Positions 1 through 8,178 of a stretch of DNA of 41,064 nt are shown piece after piece. The stretch is from Halobacteriovoraceae bacterium (GTDB lineage: Bacteria; Bdellovibrionota; Bacteriovoracia; Bacteriovoracales; Bacteriovoracaceae). Position 1 is the first letter of the stretch; each line of letters begins with the position of its first letter. The stretch is from contig PBFR01000036.1 of NCBI GenBank assembly GCA_002718735.1, positions 1-41,064 on the forward strand, in the 5' to 3' direction. The notes under the pieces were generated by a model, which made no database searches, was not told the origin of the DNA, and was given only the letters and a program-made list of their open reading frames with translations. A program made the position numbers and the translations under genes.

Positions 1-93
1 AGGTGCGATATGAAGTTTGAAAAACTGAAATCAGTCGCTCGAACTGGTCTCTCATTGGGCTTCTTTAAGAATCGCCCACCATTAACTTTCTAG
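1..93 (+). CDS. C-terminal tail of an unidentified protein, cut by window start
   Basis: Frame 1 is open from base 1 to a TAG at 91-93. It would encode the last 30 residues of a protein, or a 27-residue peptide if the ATG at 10 were used. The tail is basic and ends RPPLTF. The stop codon lies inside the first copy of a 19-bp tandem repeat, so the end of this frame may have been altered by the duplication. I do not recognise the family. A transposase tail is conceivable but cannot be shown from so little sequence. It may also be an open frame without meaning. Confidence 0.3.
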   Translation, partial: RCDMKFEKLKSVARTGLSLGFFKNRPPLTF

Positions 94-116
94 ATCCCCA
101 TTAACTTTCTAGATCC
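79..116. repeat. 19-bp perfect tandem direct repeat
   Basis: CCATTAACTTTCTAGATCC occurs at 79-97 and immediately again at 98-116. The unit contains the TAG that ends the upstream frame. It looks like a recent slippage or local duplication event. Confidence 0.85.
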
Positions 117-145
117 GTAACAAATAAAAGTATAGATTTAGAAAT

Positions 146-177
146 AAAAAAGCCTTCAATTAAGAAGGCTTTTTTTG
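146..177 (-). terminator. Rho-independent terminator, probably for the tRNA
   Basis: A 7-bp stem AGCCTTC (151-157) / GAAGGCT (164-170) with loop AATTAA is flanked by an A run on the left and a T run on the right. It could therefore act on both strands. On the minus strand it lies 38 nt beyond the tRNA 3' end. On the plus strand it would end the gene entering from the left. Confidence 0.8.
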
Positions 178-214
178 TGTAACCAAGTGGGCGAAAGTTC
201 GCTTATTGGAAAAC

Positions 215-291
215 TGGTGGGACATGCTGGACTTGAACCAGCGACCACCCGGTTATGAGCCGGGGGCTCTAACCAACTGAGCTAATGTCCC
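215..291 (-). tRNA. tRNA with CAU anticodon (Met or Ile2)
   Basis: The minus strand folds as a complete cloverleaf. The 7-bp acceptor stem is GGGACAT (291-285) with ATGTCCC (225-219), followed by discriminator A (218) and an encoded CCA (217-215). The D arm carries AGCTCAGTTGGTTAGAGC. The anticodon loop CTCATAA (259-253) sits on a 5-bp CCGGG-type stem, and the T arm is GCTGGTTCAAGTCCAGC. The anticodon reads CAU. It is not an obvious initiator tRNA, because the first acceptor pair is a normal G-C. From memory the T arm and variable loop look more like bacterial tRNA-Ile2 (whose C is modified to lysidine) than elongator tRNA-Met. I leave both options open. Confidence 0.95.
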
Positions 292-411
292 GTCGGTTTG
301 AGTCAATTATGTTAACTCAAATCTTGAGCTTTGAAAATCAAATAATATCCATATCCCATTGATTATGATAAGAAATAGAAAACTTAAGCGCTGTGTTAAT
401 GGAGTGAATCG

Positions 412-1200
412 ATGCACTTTTACAAATACTCTGGTTCAGGAAACGACTTTTTATTGGTTAATAACCTAGATGGAAAATATCGGCCACGCATTAGTTATAT
501 TAAAAATTGGTGTAAACGCCGCGAAGGCGTTGGAGCTGATGGTGTTATATTTATCGAAAACTCAAATGAGCATGATTACAGCATGAGAATTTGGAACGCA
601 GATGGCTCTGAGGCCGAAATGTGTGGAAACGCCGCAAGAAGTAGTATTCACTTCGCCCACCACATTCTAAAACTAGGCAAAGAAAAGTACTATTTTGAAA
701 CTATGAATGGAGACTATGAAGGCCGCCCACTTGAGGGAGATATGGTTGAAGTCAAAATGACTGAATTATATGATGTGGACAAGATAAATATTTCTGATTT
801 CTCCACCAAAGGTGCACTATATTGCAATACGGGCGTGCCTCACGCAGTTATTCAAGTAAACAATGTTGAAGACATAAATATCCACTCTCTAGGTCGAATG
901 ATACGCAACGATGTAAGGTTTCCAAATGGTACAAATGTCGACTTCCTTGAAGTTGTGGACCACAAGAACCAGGTTATTAAGCTTAGGGTATACGAAAGAG
1001 GCGTTGAGGATGAGACTCTGTGCTGTGGCACGGGGATTATGGCGGCTGCTGTGACTTGCAGAAAGCTAATGGGATGGAGTGGGGAGATAACAGTCCATGC
1101 TAAAGGCGGAAAGCTAAGTGCCGTGGTGGATGACAAATTGGAGAATCTTTATTTTCAAGGTGAAGTCAAAATGGTTTTTGAGGGCCAAATCAATGACTGA
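412..1200 (+). CDS. dapF: Diaminopimelate epimerase DapF
   Basis: This enzyme interconverts LL- and meso-diaminopimelate, the last step before lysine and the source of the peptidoglycan cross-link residue. It is cytoplasmic and cofactor-independent. At 262 residues it is near the usual family length. Both catalytic cysteine motifs are visible: C71 in EMCGNAARS and C205 in ETLCCGTG. The N-terminal YSGSGNDF motif is also present. An extra cysteine, C204, lies directly beside the catalytic one, where the family usually has alanine. GGAG sits upstream of the ATG. The last codons overlap the start of tlyA, so the two are probably co-transcribed. Confidence 0.96.
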   Translation: MHFYKYSGSGNDFLLVNNLDGKYRPRISYIKNWCKRREGVGADGVIFIENSNEHDYSMRIWNADGSEAEMCGNAARSSIHFAHHILKLGKEKYYFETMNGDYEGRPLEGDMVEVKMTELYDVDKINISDFSTKGALYCNTGVPHAVIQVNNVEDINIHSLGRMIRNDVRFPNGTNVDFLEVVDHKNQVIKLRVYERGVEDETLCCGTGIMAAAVTCRKLMGWSGEITVHAKGGKLSAVVDDKLENLYFQGEVKMVFEGQIND

Positions 1201-1912
1201 ACGACTGGACAAGGCCATGCTCTCTAGAGATTTGGTAAGAACAAGATCTCAGGCAAGAATGCTTATAGAACAGGGAGATGTTCTTGTTAATGGCAAACAG
1301 GCCACAAAGCCTGGCCTTGTGGTCAAAGAAGAGGATCAAGTCGAAATCTCTGGAAGAAACCTATATGTTGGCAGAGGGGCATACAAACTTGAAAAGGCAA
1401 TCGAGGAGTTTGAGCTTGATTTCACCAATTATGTCGTTGCTGATGTTGGAGCTAGTACTGGGGGCTTTACAGAGGTTAGCTTAAAAAATGGCGCCTCAAA
1501 AGTTTATGCTATTGATGTTGGACATGGGCAGCTGGCAGATATTCTAAAAAATGATGAGCGTGTAATTAACCTTGAGGGTGTCAATGCCAAATATCCAATA
1601 GATATCAAAGAAAAAGTAGACGCCGTAGTAATGGATCTTTCATTCATATCCCTTCGCTCTGTCCTGAAAAATGCCCTCAATTTACTTAGACCTCAGGGCA
1701 TTGCTGTTGTGTTAATCAAACCACAATTTGAAGCAGGTCCTGAGAGGGTGGGAAAAAATGGCATTGTAAAAGAGTCTGTGGCCAAGAGTGTTTTAAACGA
1801 AACTCTTGATTGGATTAGGAAGGAAAACATTCTCATTGAAAATGTAATTGACTCCCCAATTACTGGTAAAACTGGAAATAAAGAGTTTTTGGCCTTACTT
1901 AGAATTGCTTAA
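1193..1912 (+). CDS. tlyA: TlyA-family S4-domain RNA 2'-O-methyltransferase
   Basis: Residues about 4-55 form an S4 RNA-binding domain (LDKAMLSRDLVRTRSQARML then GDVLVNGK). An FtsJ/RrmJ-like SAM-dependent methyltransferase follows, with motif I VADVGASTGGFTEV, then VMDLSFISLR and IKPQFEAGPE. In TlyA proteins of other species the targets are 16S and 23S rRNA; they were once annotated as hemolysins. I chose the ATG at 1193, giving 239 aa. It overlaps the dapF stop by 8 nt, has GAGGG upstream, and begins at the S4 domain. The same frame is open further upstream, but that part only reads through dapF. The stop shares a TTAA with the convergent neighbour. Confidence 0.92.
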   Translation: MTERLDKAMLSRDLVRTRSQARMLIEQGDVLVNGKQATKPGLVVKEEDQVEISGRNLYVGRGAYKLEKAIEEFELDFTNYVVADVGASTGGFTEVSLKNGASKVYAIDVGHGQLADILKNDERVINLEGVNAKYPIDIKEKVDAVVMDLSFISLRSVLKNALNLLRPQGIAVVLIKPQFEAGPERVGKNGIVKESVAKSVLNETLDWIRKENILIENVIDSPITGKTGNKEFLALLRIA

Positions 1913-2361
1913 TCTACTACTTCGGGAAGATCGTAGTTAATAATAAAGTCTTGTTGCCTTTTTATCGCATCCTCTTCAGCCTCTTCCGTCACAAGAGCAC
2001 GAAAGTCAGCCTCCCTGAATTTTTTTAGATCTTTTGGAATCTCACTTTGATTCATTGCACGTAAAGTGTAGAGACTATCCTTGCTGACAAGTTCTGGTCT
2101 TACAACTCTGTATATTTTCCAATAAGACTTTCCCATTACGGCCTTTAAACAGATACCGCGAGCGATGAAGCCTTGGTCATTGGTTAACTTCATGTGATCG
2201 CCTTTTACGATCCCATCGTCAAGGCCTCTATTAATGCTTAATACATTTTTATCTAAATAGGTGAGGATTTGAGCACTAATAGTGTCTGATGAAATAAGGG
2301 ACAGGGCCTGATTATGGCCTAAAAGAAAAATAACACCAATAAGCACTCTGAGTAATGACAT
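1909..2361 (-). CDS. Secreted or membrane-anchored protein of unknown function
   Basis: I do not recognise the family. Starting at the ATG at 2361 gives 150 residues, beginning with a hydrophobic signal-like segment (MSLLRVLIGVIFLLGHNQALS). A frame open to 2391 would put ten polar residues before it, which makes the inner start more likely. The mature part has short motifs such as SINRGLDDGIVKGD and KLTNDQGFIARG. These resemble the small beta domains that follow GxxDGV/I-K-GD patterns in cell-envelope proteins. The C-terminus is acidic and charged (TEEAEEDAIKR). Its stop overlaps that of tlyA on the other strand. No ribosome binding site is obvious. Confidence 0.7.
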   Translation of the reverse strand: MSLLRVLIGVIFLLGHNQALSLISSDTISAQILTYLDKNVLSINRGLDDGIVKGDHMKLTNDQGFIARGICLKAVMGKSYWKIYRVVRPELVSKDSLYTLRAMNQSEIPKDLKKFREADFRALVTEEAEEDAIKRQQDFIINYDLPEVVD

Positions 2362-2412
2362 ACTATTAGGATAAACGATGCCACTACTCAAAGAAACCGG
2401 GCATAATTTTGC

Positions 2413-2922
2413 TTATTCGTAGTCTAAAACGCTGTGGATATTGTCCACCTCTGATGCAAGGTTATTTAAAAATTTCAGGTTTATGAGCATAGAGATTGCT
2501 TTCACGTGGTAATTGTTTTTCTCACACAAAGAGATTGTGGCCTTTAGTGTGCCACCTGTTGCGAGAACATCATCAACAATCAAAACACTTTTCTCTTTGG
2601 TATTTGGTTTCATCTCTAATGTGTCCTCTCCATACTCCAAAGAGTAGCTTTCTGATGAAACTGGTGGAGGAAGCTTTCCTTTTTTACGGACAAGAATGAA
2701 ACCTTTGTCGTGCTTTGCGGCCAAAGCTGAACCCAAAATAAAGCCTCTGGATTCGATGCCCACAACGCAATCGATTTGGTCCCAAGGAATGTTTTTTCCC
2801 ATGGCCTCAAGACACTCCGGCAGTTTTTCTTCCAATAAAGGGCTAAAGTCTTTGAACATAACACCTTTTTTAGGAAAGTCGGGAACGTTGGATATGTACT
2901 TTTCCATTTCTTCTTTGGTCAT
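2413..2922 (-). CDS. apt: Adenine phosphoribosyltransferase
   Basis: This enzyme makes AMP from adenine and PRPP in the cytoplasm (purine salvage). At 169 residues it is the typical size for Apt. The type I phosphoribosyltransferase PRPP loop is clear at about residues 113-125 (VLIVDDVLATGGT). Other hallmarks are the N-terminal PDFPKKGVMFKDFSPLL, GIESRGFILG and the flexible-loop region RKKGKLPPPVSSESYSLEYG. GAGAGGC precedes the ATG. A small secreted protein gene lies 22 nt upstream on the same strand, so co-transcription is possible without any evident functional link. Confidence 0.95.
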   Translation of the reverse strand: MTKEEMEKYISNVPDFPKKGVMFKDFSPLLEEKLPECLEAMGKNIPWDQIDCVVGIESRGFILGSALAAKHDKGFILVRKKGKLPPPVSSESYSLEYGEDTLEMKPNTKEKSVLIVDDVLATGGTLKATISLCEKNNYHVKAISMLINLKFLNNLASEVDNIHSVLDYE

Positions 2923-2944
2923 GAACTGCCTCTCATTTTCTTAA

Positions 2945-3217
2945 TTATGGGATTGTAATCTCTAGATCTTCATTATCTATGCGAATGATCGTTTTGTTAA
3001 CTAAAGCTTTTGCAACACTCCGAGCTTGGGCCTTGATGGACTTTAATTCAGATTCTTGGATAAGTTTTAATCTATAGGCCTTCTTTTTCGCATCGTTTTT
3101 CTCAAGAAGTCCAATTTCTTGTAGCTGGAAAATTTTTTCCTCGAGCTGCTTGCCCAATGGCTCCTGGGCAAAGACAGTGAATGATATAAGGAAGCTAATT
3201 ATCAAGTATTTTTTCAT
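2945..3217 (-). CDS. Small secreted protein, unknown function
   Basis: This 90-residue protein has a clear Sec signal peptide (MKKYLIISFLISFTVFA, cleavage probably before QEPLG). It is followed by a highly charged, mostly helical stretch rich in Lys, Glu and Leu, possibly a short coiled coil, and a short hydrophobic tail (IRIDNEDLEITIP). No family is recognised. The gene ends 22 nt before apt on the same strand and is divergent from the DUF2259-like gene at 3379. Confidence 0.7.
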   Translation of the reverse strand: MKKYLIISFLISFTVFAQEPLGKQLEEKIFQLQEIGLLEKNDAKKKAYRLKLIQESELKSIKAQARSVAKALVNKTIIRIDNEDLEITIP

Positions 3218-3378
3218 CTTTCGAAATTATCGGAAAACCATAAGTTTTCTTAAGGTTGGTTTGTAAAAGAATTCTACAATTCTCAAATTGACTACACTTA
3301 TTGTACGTGATTTCAGTGGTTTGCTTCTTTACGAGTAGGCGCCTTATTTGCTCATTAAAAGCCCAACAGGAGAGTGAA

Positions 3379-3681
3379 ATGATTAAGTTATTTAGCATTG
3401 GTTTGATTCTTTTTAGTATGGCAGCCCAGGCCAAAGATATGATAAAAGTTAATGCAATCGGATCTTCTCCAAAAGGCCAATTTGTAGCCTTCGAAGAGTT
3501 TGGAAAAATGGGCGCCTCAAATACAACATTTTCCTATATTCGCGTAAAGAATGTTTGGAAGAATAAGTATGTGGATCGTCCTATAAAGGTTGTAAGTGAC
3601 AAAGATGATCTTAATCTTGTAAGGGCCAAGGCCAAACAACTGGCGAAGAAGCGATTGGAAGAGTTTAATATTTCGAGTTAA
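3379..3681 (+). CDS. Predicted secreted protein, DUF2259-like
   Basis: Starting at the ATG at 3379 (GGAGAG about 6 nt upstream) gives 101 residues with a signal peptide ending MAAQA. A frame open from 3301 would add 26 residues ahead of the signal and is less likely. The start of the mature part, with SPKGQFVAFEEFG followed by YIRV, matches the opening of DUF2259-type secreted proteins (inference from memory). Those are normally about 230-250 aa, so this one is short. The function is unknown. It lies 9 nt upstream of the MoxR-type gene and may be in the same transcript. Confidence 0.75.
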   Translation: MIKLFSIGLILFSMAAQAKDMIKVNAIGSSPKGQFVAFEEFGKMGASNTTFSYIRVKNVWKNKYVDRPIKVVSDKDDLNLVRAKAKQLAKKRLEEFNISS

Positions 3682-3690
3682 GGAGTTTAC

Positions 3691-4473
3691 TTGAACAGCG
3701 AATACGTCTTATCCAAGAGTCTTCAAGAAGCGATTAAAGTTGCAGAAATTACAAAAAGGCCATTATTGATAAAAGGTGAGCCTGGCACAGGGAAAACCTT
3801 GCTGGCCCATTATTACGCAAAGGAAAATAACCTACCCCTTTACGAGTGGAATGTTAAGTCCACTACAATTGCAAAGGACGGATTGTATTTTTATGATGCT
3901 CTAACTCGTTTAAACGATTCCCGTTTTGAAAGCGACTCAATTAGAAATGTAAATAACATCAATGATTATATTAGATACGAACCAATGGGCAAGGCCTTTG
4001 CCAGCGAACAGAAATGTGCCCTTTTGATTGATGAGATCGACAAGGCCGACATTGAGTTTCCAAATGACTTGTTAGCAGAATTGGATAAGATGGAGTTCAC
4101 TATTCTGGAGACAGGCCAGAAAATAAAGGCAAAGCGCAGACCTTTCGTTTTTATAACTTCCAATAACGAGAAAGAGCTCCCAGATGCCTTTTTAAGAAGA
4201 TGCGTCTTTCATTATATTGAGTTTCCTGATTGGGATATGATGAAAAGCATTGTTGAAGTTCACCACCCAGGTATTGATAGGGATCTTTTAAAGCGATCCT
4301 TGGATTTATTCTATCAAGTCAGAGAATTAGATCTTAGAAAAAGACCATCAACCAGCGAGTTGATAGACTGGATAAATGTTCTAGTTCATGAAGGGGCCAT
4401 GGTTGACTCTTCAACAATTCCATTTGTCGGAAGCCTTCTTAAAAATGAAGAAGATTTGGAAAAACTAAAGTAA
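3691..4473 (+). CDS. MoxR-type AAA+ ATPase paired with CoxE-like VWA protein
   Basis: This 260-residue AAA+ ATPase has Walker A GEPGTGKT (residues 29-36), Walker B ALLIDEIDKAD, a sensor I FITSNNEKELP and an arginine-bearing FLRRC. MoxR/CoxD-class ATPases act as remodelling chaperones for cofactor insertion or complex assembly together with VWA proteins. The client here is not known. The start codon is TTG at 3691, chosen because AAGGAG sits 5 nt upstream and the protein begins at the expected AAA+ N-terminus. Its TAA overlaps the ATG of the next gene by one base, so the pair is translationally coupled. Confidence 0.9.
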   Translation: MNSEYVLSKSLQEAIKVAEITKRPLLIKGEPGTGKTLLAHYYAKENNLPLYEWNVKSTTIAKDGLYFYDALTRLNDSRFESDSIRNVNNINDYIRYEPMGKAFASEQKCALLIDEIDKADIEFPNDLLAELDKMEFTILETGQKIKAKRRPFVFITSNNEKELPDAFLRRCVFHYIEFPDWDMMKSIVEVHHPGIDRDLLKRSLDLFYQVRELDLRKRPSTSELIDWINVLVHEGAMVDSSTIPFVGSLLKNEEDLEKLK

Positions 4474-5669
4474 TGTTTTTAAATTTTTTCTACACCCTTA
4501 GGAATAACGGGGCTCCTGTTTCCACTAGGGAGTTTTTAGACTTTATTAAAGTTATTCAAACGTTTGGAGATGAAAAGTCTTCTGTTTCTCTTGAAGAGCT
4601 GTATTCAATAGCTAGAACTTGTCTCATAAAAGACGTGAAACACTTTGACGCCTATGACTTGAGCTTTGCACAGTGCTTTGGGGAGCTCTCCAGTGATGAG
4701 GACTTTAAATCCAAGTTGATGAGCTGGCTTGAACAGGCAAAGAAAACACACCTTGATAAACAAAGAAAAAAAGATGCAATGAACTTGCCTTCCGAAGAGC
4801 TTTTAAAAGAGCTCCAAGAGCGCTTGAAAACTCAGAAAGAGCGCCACGATGGAGGAAATCATTGGGTTGGTACTGGTGGAACTTCAGCATTTGGACATTC
4901 TGGTTTTAACCCAAATGGTATAAGAGTTGGTGGAAGCTCCGGGCAAAGAAGTGCTTTGGCGGTAGCAGGTGAGAGAAAGTTTAGGGAGTATCGTCATGAT
5001 GAAAAGCTTGATGTTCGAAATATAAAAGTGGCCCTTAAAAAGCTTAGAGAGCTGAGAAACAGTGGTAGACATGAGCTAAATTTAGATAAGAGTATTGATA
5101 GGACTTGTCAAAATCTGGGGGAAGTTGAAATTGTTCACACGCGCAAGCGCAAGAATGACTTGCGTCTAATTCTAATGATGGACGTCGGTGGGAGCATGAC
5201 TGAACACTCAATGAGGGTCGAGAAATTATTTTCTGCGGCCCACCAAGTAAACCACTTTAAAAGCTTTGATGCTTATTATTTCCATAATGTTATGTATGAC
5301 AAAGTCTACACTGACGCCTCCTTAAGGTTTGACAAAGCTATGGATCTTGAGTCACTTTCAAAGAAGTTTACTAGAGACACCAGACTCATTGTCGTTGGAG
5401 ATGCATACATGGCACCTTACGAGCTTTTTCAAATGACTGGTACAATGAGAGATTTCTATTGGAGTTTAAGGGAGAATCCCAAGGCCAGCAACCGAACTGG
5501 GATTGAGAGAGTGAGGCAGCTCAATCAAATGTTTAAAAAGTCAGTGTGGCTAAACCCTGAGCCTAGCTCTCTTTGGAGCTCTCCCACAATTGCGGCCATA
5601 AAGAGTGTCTTCCCTATGAGAGAGCTCACCATTGAGGGAATCTCTAAAGCAGTAAAGGATATTGCTTAA
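4473..5669 (+). CDS. CoxE-like protein with VWA domain
   Basis: This 398-residue protein belongs to the CoxE/COG3552 type. A long charged N-terminal region precedes the family hallmark GTGGTSAFGHSGFNPNGIR (about residues 131-150). The VWA-like domain follows, with the MIDAS segment LMMDVGGSM. The third position of the usual DxSxS is glycine here, which I recall as normal for this family. Conserved YYFHNVMYDKVY and IVVGDAYMAPYEL follow. With the upstream MoxR ATPase it forms the standard two-component pair thought to mature metal or other multisubunit complexes. No client genes lie nearby. Its stop codon overlaps that of the convergent gene within TTAA. Confidence 0.9.
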   Translation: MFLNFFYTLRNNGAPVSTREFLDFIKVIQTFGDEKSSVSLEELYSIARTCLIKDVKHFDAYDLSFAQCFGELSSDEDFKSKLMSWLEQAKKTHLDKQRKKDAMNLPSEELLKELQERLKTQKERHDGGNHWVGTGGTSAFGHSGFNPNGIRVGGSSGQRSALAVAGERKFREYRHDEKLDVRNIKVALKKLRELRNSGRHELNLDKSIDRTCQNLGEVEIVHTRKRKNDLRLILMMDVGGSMTEHSMRVEKLFSAAHQVNHFKSFDAYYFHNVMYDKVYTDASLRFDKAMDLESLSKKFTRDTRLIVVGDAYMAPYELFQMTGTMRDFYWSLRENPKASNRTGIERVRQLNQMFKKSVWLNPEPSSLWSSPTIAAIKSVFPMRELTIEGISKAVKDIA

Positions 5670-6607
5670 AAGTCCTCTGGTCGCTTAAATCTTAGAATCG
5701 CAGAATTATTTCCTTTAATACTAAGTATGACTTTTGCTTTGTTGCTAAAGTTAAGCTGGTTATTATCCAATCCTAGATAAATAGATTCTTTATCTATAAA
5801 CAAGGCCTCTGCAAGCCCAAAAGGCTTGTCGGTTGCGTATAATTCATTTGTTTTTAGCTGATCTGTAAGCTTTGAATAAGATACAGTGTCTAAAAGCTCT
5901 AAGCTTGTGGGATCTAGTTTAAGAATCTTGTGGGTATTTCTTTCCAAGACATAAAGGTGTTCGTCGATAAAAAATAGGTCTGCATAGTCTGGGTGAATGT
6001 TTTCTTTTTGGATGGATGTTGCACCAATTTTTACAATTTTATTAGTTTTTAGATCAACAATGGCCAGTGCTCTTGGGGCCCTTTCTTGAGCAATAAATAA
6101 CTTTTGGTTTTCACAATCAATTGCGATCCCTTCAAGGCCTGCATTTGCTGGAGACTTACTAAAAGGTGCACCATAGTCACTAAAGGCCGTCTCAAAGTCG
6201 ATATCTAACTTCTTCAACTTGTTATCTTTGATCAATAAAACTTCTCTAAGCTGTTCATTTACAAGGTATATGGAGTCTGAGCAACTTGCACCACCTTCGA
6301 GATCCCAAGGAGCTTTCAGCCATCGACCGCCTCCTCTCCAGAAAGCACTTTTTAAGAAGTAGCTCCAGTAACCCTCAAGTGCTTTAATGTTGATTCCCTT
6401 TGAGTACAAGGCCCTATTCGCTCCTAATCTTGCCTCGTAAAGCCAGGTATCCTCGGAGTTGTCTGAGAGAACATAAAGTTTTTTATCTAGTTTAACAAAT
6501 CCACTTACTTCTAAAGAAGAATCTCCCAAGTAGATTTTTTCTAATTTAAGCTCTTTGGAAAGAGCGCAAAAACTTAGGACAAAAAGTAAAATAAATAGTT
6601 TTTTCAT
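5666..6607 (-). CDS. Secreted phytase-like / SdiA-regulated-like beta-propeller protein
   Basis: The 313 residues begin with a Sec signal peptide (MKKLFILLFVLSFCALS, then KELKLEK). The rest has repeated beta-propeller-like blades with patterns such as SGFVKLDKKLYVLSDNS, NAGLEGIAIDCENQKLFIAQER and DLFFIDEHLYVLERN. This architecture matches the esterase-like activity of phytase family and SdiA-regulated proteins. Enzymatic activity in that family is poorly established, so I name only the fold. It is likely periplasmic or exported. It is a single gene, convergent with the CoxE gene and 14 nt downstream of the LysR gene on the same strand. Confidence 0.78.
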   Translation of the reverse strand: MKKLFILLFVLSFCALSKELKLEKIYLGDSSLEVSGFVKLDKKLYVLSDNSEDTWLYEARLGANRALYSKGINIKALEGYWSYFLKSAFWRGGGRWLKAPWDLEGGASCSDSIYLVNEQLREVLLIKDNKLKKLDIDFETAFSDYGAPFSKSPANAGLEGIAIDCENQKLFIAQERAPRALAIVDLKTNKIVKIGATSIQKENIHPDYADLFFIDEHLYVLERNTHKILKLDPTSLELLDTVSYSKLTDQLKTNELYATDKPFGLAEALFIDKESIYLGLDNNQLNFSNKAKVILSIKGNNSAILRFKRPEDF

Positions 6608-6621
6608 AAAGCAATTGTAGT

Positions 6622-7488
6622 TTAACTTCTAGAGGCTTCAAGTAAAAAACTCAATAAAGATTTTGCATGTGGCCCGAGCGTTTTGGTTCTTGATTTTAAG
6701 AGATACATCGGAACTGGAAGTCTTTTAACCTGATCTACACTCTTTACTTCAGCAAGCCTTCCAAGTTTTATTTTATCCCGAACTTGGTGAAGGGGAAGTC
6801 TTCCCCAACCTAGACCATTTTCAATGAGCTGCTCCTTCATGAACATATCTGAAGTACTCCAGCTCTTGGAGCCTTGGAGCTTACCCACAACTTTTTTACT
6901 ACTTTGCTTCGAGGAGCTTTGCACTATGATTTGAGGTAATTTTTTAAGAAGTGATTGGTTCACTTTCTTAAACTTTGGGGAGATGACAGGTACCATTACT
7001 ACATCGAATATTGGCAAGGATTCAATATGTTCTGATTGAACTAAGTTAGAACCTATTCCAAAGTCCACCTTATGTTCATTCACTTTTTGAGCAAGGCCTT
7101 CAAGAAGATCAATGTTTAAATTTAGGCTTACGCTTGGCCTTGTTTCAAAAAAGGTATTAAGTGTTGGAGCGATTTCGGCTATTGGACAGATTGCATCTAT
7201 GCCCAATGTAAGCTCTGTCTCATGATCAAGGGAGAGCTCTTTGCTAAACTTTTCCAACTCTCTAAAAGACTGTAAGGCCTCTTGCGCCTTGAGGTAAAAA
7301 GCTTGACCTGTATCGGTAAGCTTTGGGCGATATTCTTCGCGAGAAAAAAGGGTAATATCGTATTCTTGCTCAAGCTTTTTTATTGCGCTGCTTAAGGCCG
7401 GTTGAGTCTTGTGAAGGAATTCTGAAGCGGCCTTAAAGCTTCCTTGCTCTATTATGGCCTCAAGTGTAACTAGTTGATCATAGGTCAT
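6622..7488 (-). CDS. LysR-family transcriptional regulator
   Basis: This 288-residue regulator has an N-terminal winged helix-turn-helix (about residues 1-60, including QGSFKAASEFLHKTQPALSSAIKKLE) followed by a linker helix and a two-lobed effector-binding domain. It is transcribed divergently from a YceI gene and a pirin gene. Divergent LysR genes usually control the neighbouring operon and themselves, so those two are the likely targets (inference). A perfect AT-rich inverted repeat lies in the shared 113-nt intergenic region. The effector cannot be told from the sequence. Confidence 0.95.
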   Translation of the reverse strand: MTYDQLVTLEAIIEQGSFKAASEFLHKTQPALSSAIKKLEQEYDITLFSREEYRPKLTDTGQAFYLKAQEALQSFRELEKFSKELSLDHETELTLGIDAICPIAEIAPTLNTFFETRPSVSLNLNIDLLEGLAQKVNEHKVDFGIGSNLVQSEHIESLPIFDVVMVPVISPKFKKVNQSLLKKLPQIIVQSSSKQSSKKVVGKLQGSKSWSTSDMFMKEQLIENGLGWGRLPLHQVRDKIKLGRLAEVKSVDQVKRLPVPMYLLKSRTKTLGPHAKSLLSFLLEASRS

Positions 7489-7524
7489 TTTTGTGTATCT
7501 CTATAAGTAAAATTTATATTTAAT

Positions 7525-7545
7525 ATAAAATAATAATAATTTTAT
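7525..7545. promoter_or_regulatory. Candidate LysR operator: AT-rich palindrome
   Basis: ATAAAAT (7525-7531) and ATTTTAT (7539-7545) form a perfect inverted repeat with a 7-nt spacer. It sits midway between the divergent LysR and YceI starts. The layout fits the interrupted dyads recognised by LysR proteins, but the very low GC means such a dyad could arise by chance. Confidence 0.4.
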
Positions 7546-7601
7546 TTTATTGAAAAAGAAAGCACAATACTTGCAAGTAAAACACAAGCGAGGAGCAAAA
7601 A

Positions 7602-8171
7602 ATGAAGAAAATACTTACTGGGCTTATTATTTCAACCGCATTTACTTTCAACCTTCATGCATTTGAAGTTGATAAGGAAAAAAGTAGCCTCTCATGGAAA
7701 GGTACAAAGATTAATGGCGAGCACTATGGAAACTTAAAATTTAAAGAGGCCAAGGCATCTGTTAAAGATGGCAAATTAGTTGGTGGAGAATTTGTAGTGG
7801 ATATGAATTCAATTACTGTCACCGACTTGAAAGGTGAGTGGAAAGATAAGTTCTTAGGTCACATCAAAAGTGGCGACTTCTTTCAAGTGGAGAAATATCC
7901 TGTTTCTAAACTCGTAATCAACTCGGTTAAGGGTAATAAAGTAAATGCAACTCTTACTGTTAAGGACAAGTCTGGCCCGGTAAGTTTTGATTATAAAAAA
8001 GAAGGGAAGGCGTTTGTTGGAGATTTTAAATTTGATAGAACCAAGTTTGGAATGATTTATAAATCTGGAAACTTTTTCAAAGACTTGGGCGACAAGATTA
8101 TTCACGACGACGTTTTGGTAAACTTCAAACTAGTTCCAAAAGAACAACTAGTTCCACAGAAAAAAAAGTAG
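7602..8171 (+). CDS. YceI-family periplasmic lipid-binding-like protein
   Basis: The 189 residues start with a signal peptide (MKKILTGLIISTAFTFNLHA). The YceI lipocalin-like barrel follows, with SSLSWKGTKI, FVVDMNSITVTDL, GHIKSGDFFQVEKYP and DFKFDRTKFGMIYKSG. YceI proteins bind isoprenoid-like or amphipathic molecules in the periplasm; the ligand here is unknown. AGGAG precedes the ATG. Pirin follows 7 nt downstream. LysR, YceI and pirin together are a recurring neighbourhood in bacteria. Confidence 0.93.
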   Translation: MKKILTGLIISTAFTFNLHAFEVDKEKSSLSWKGTKINGEHYGNLKFKEAKASVKDGKLVGGEFVVDMNSITVTDLKGEWKDKFLGHIKSGDFFQVEKYPVSKLVINSVKGNKVNATLTVKDKSGPVSFDYKKEGKAFVGDFKFDRTKFGMIYKSGNFFKDLGDKIIHDDVLVNFKLVPKEQLVPQKKK

Positions 8172-8178
8172 AGGAAAG

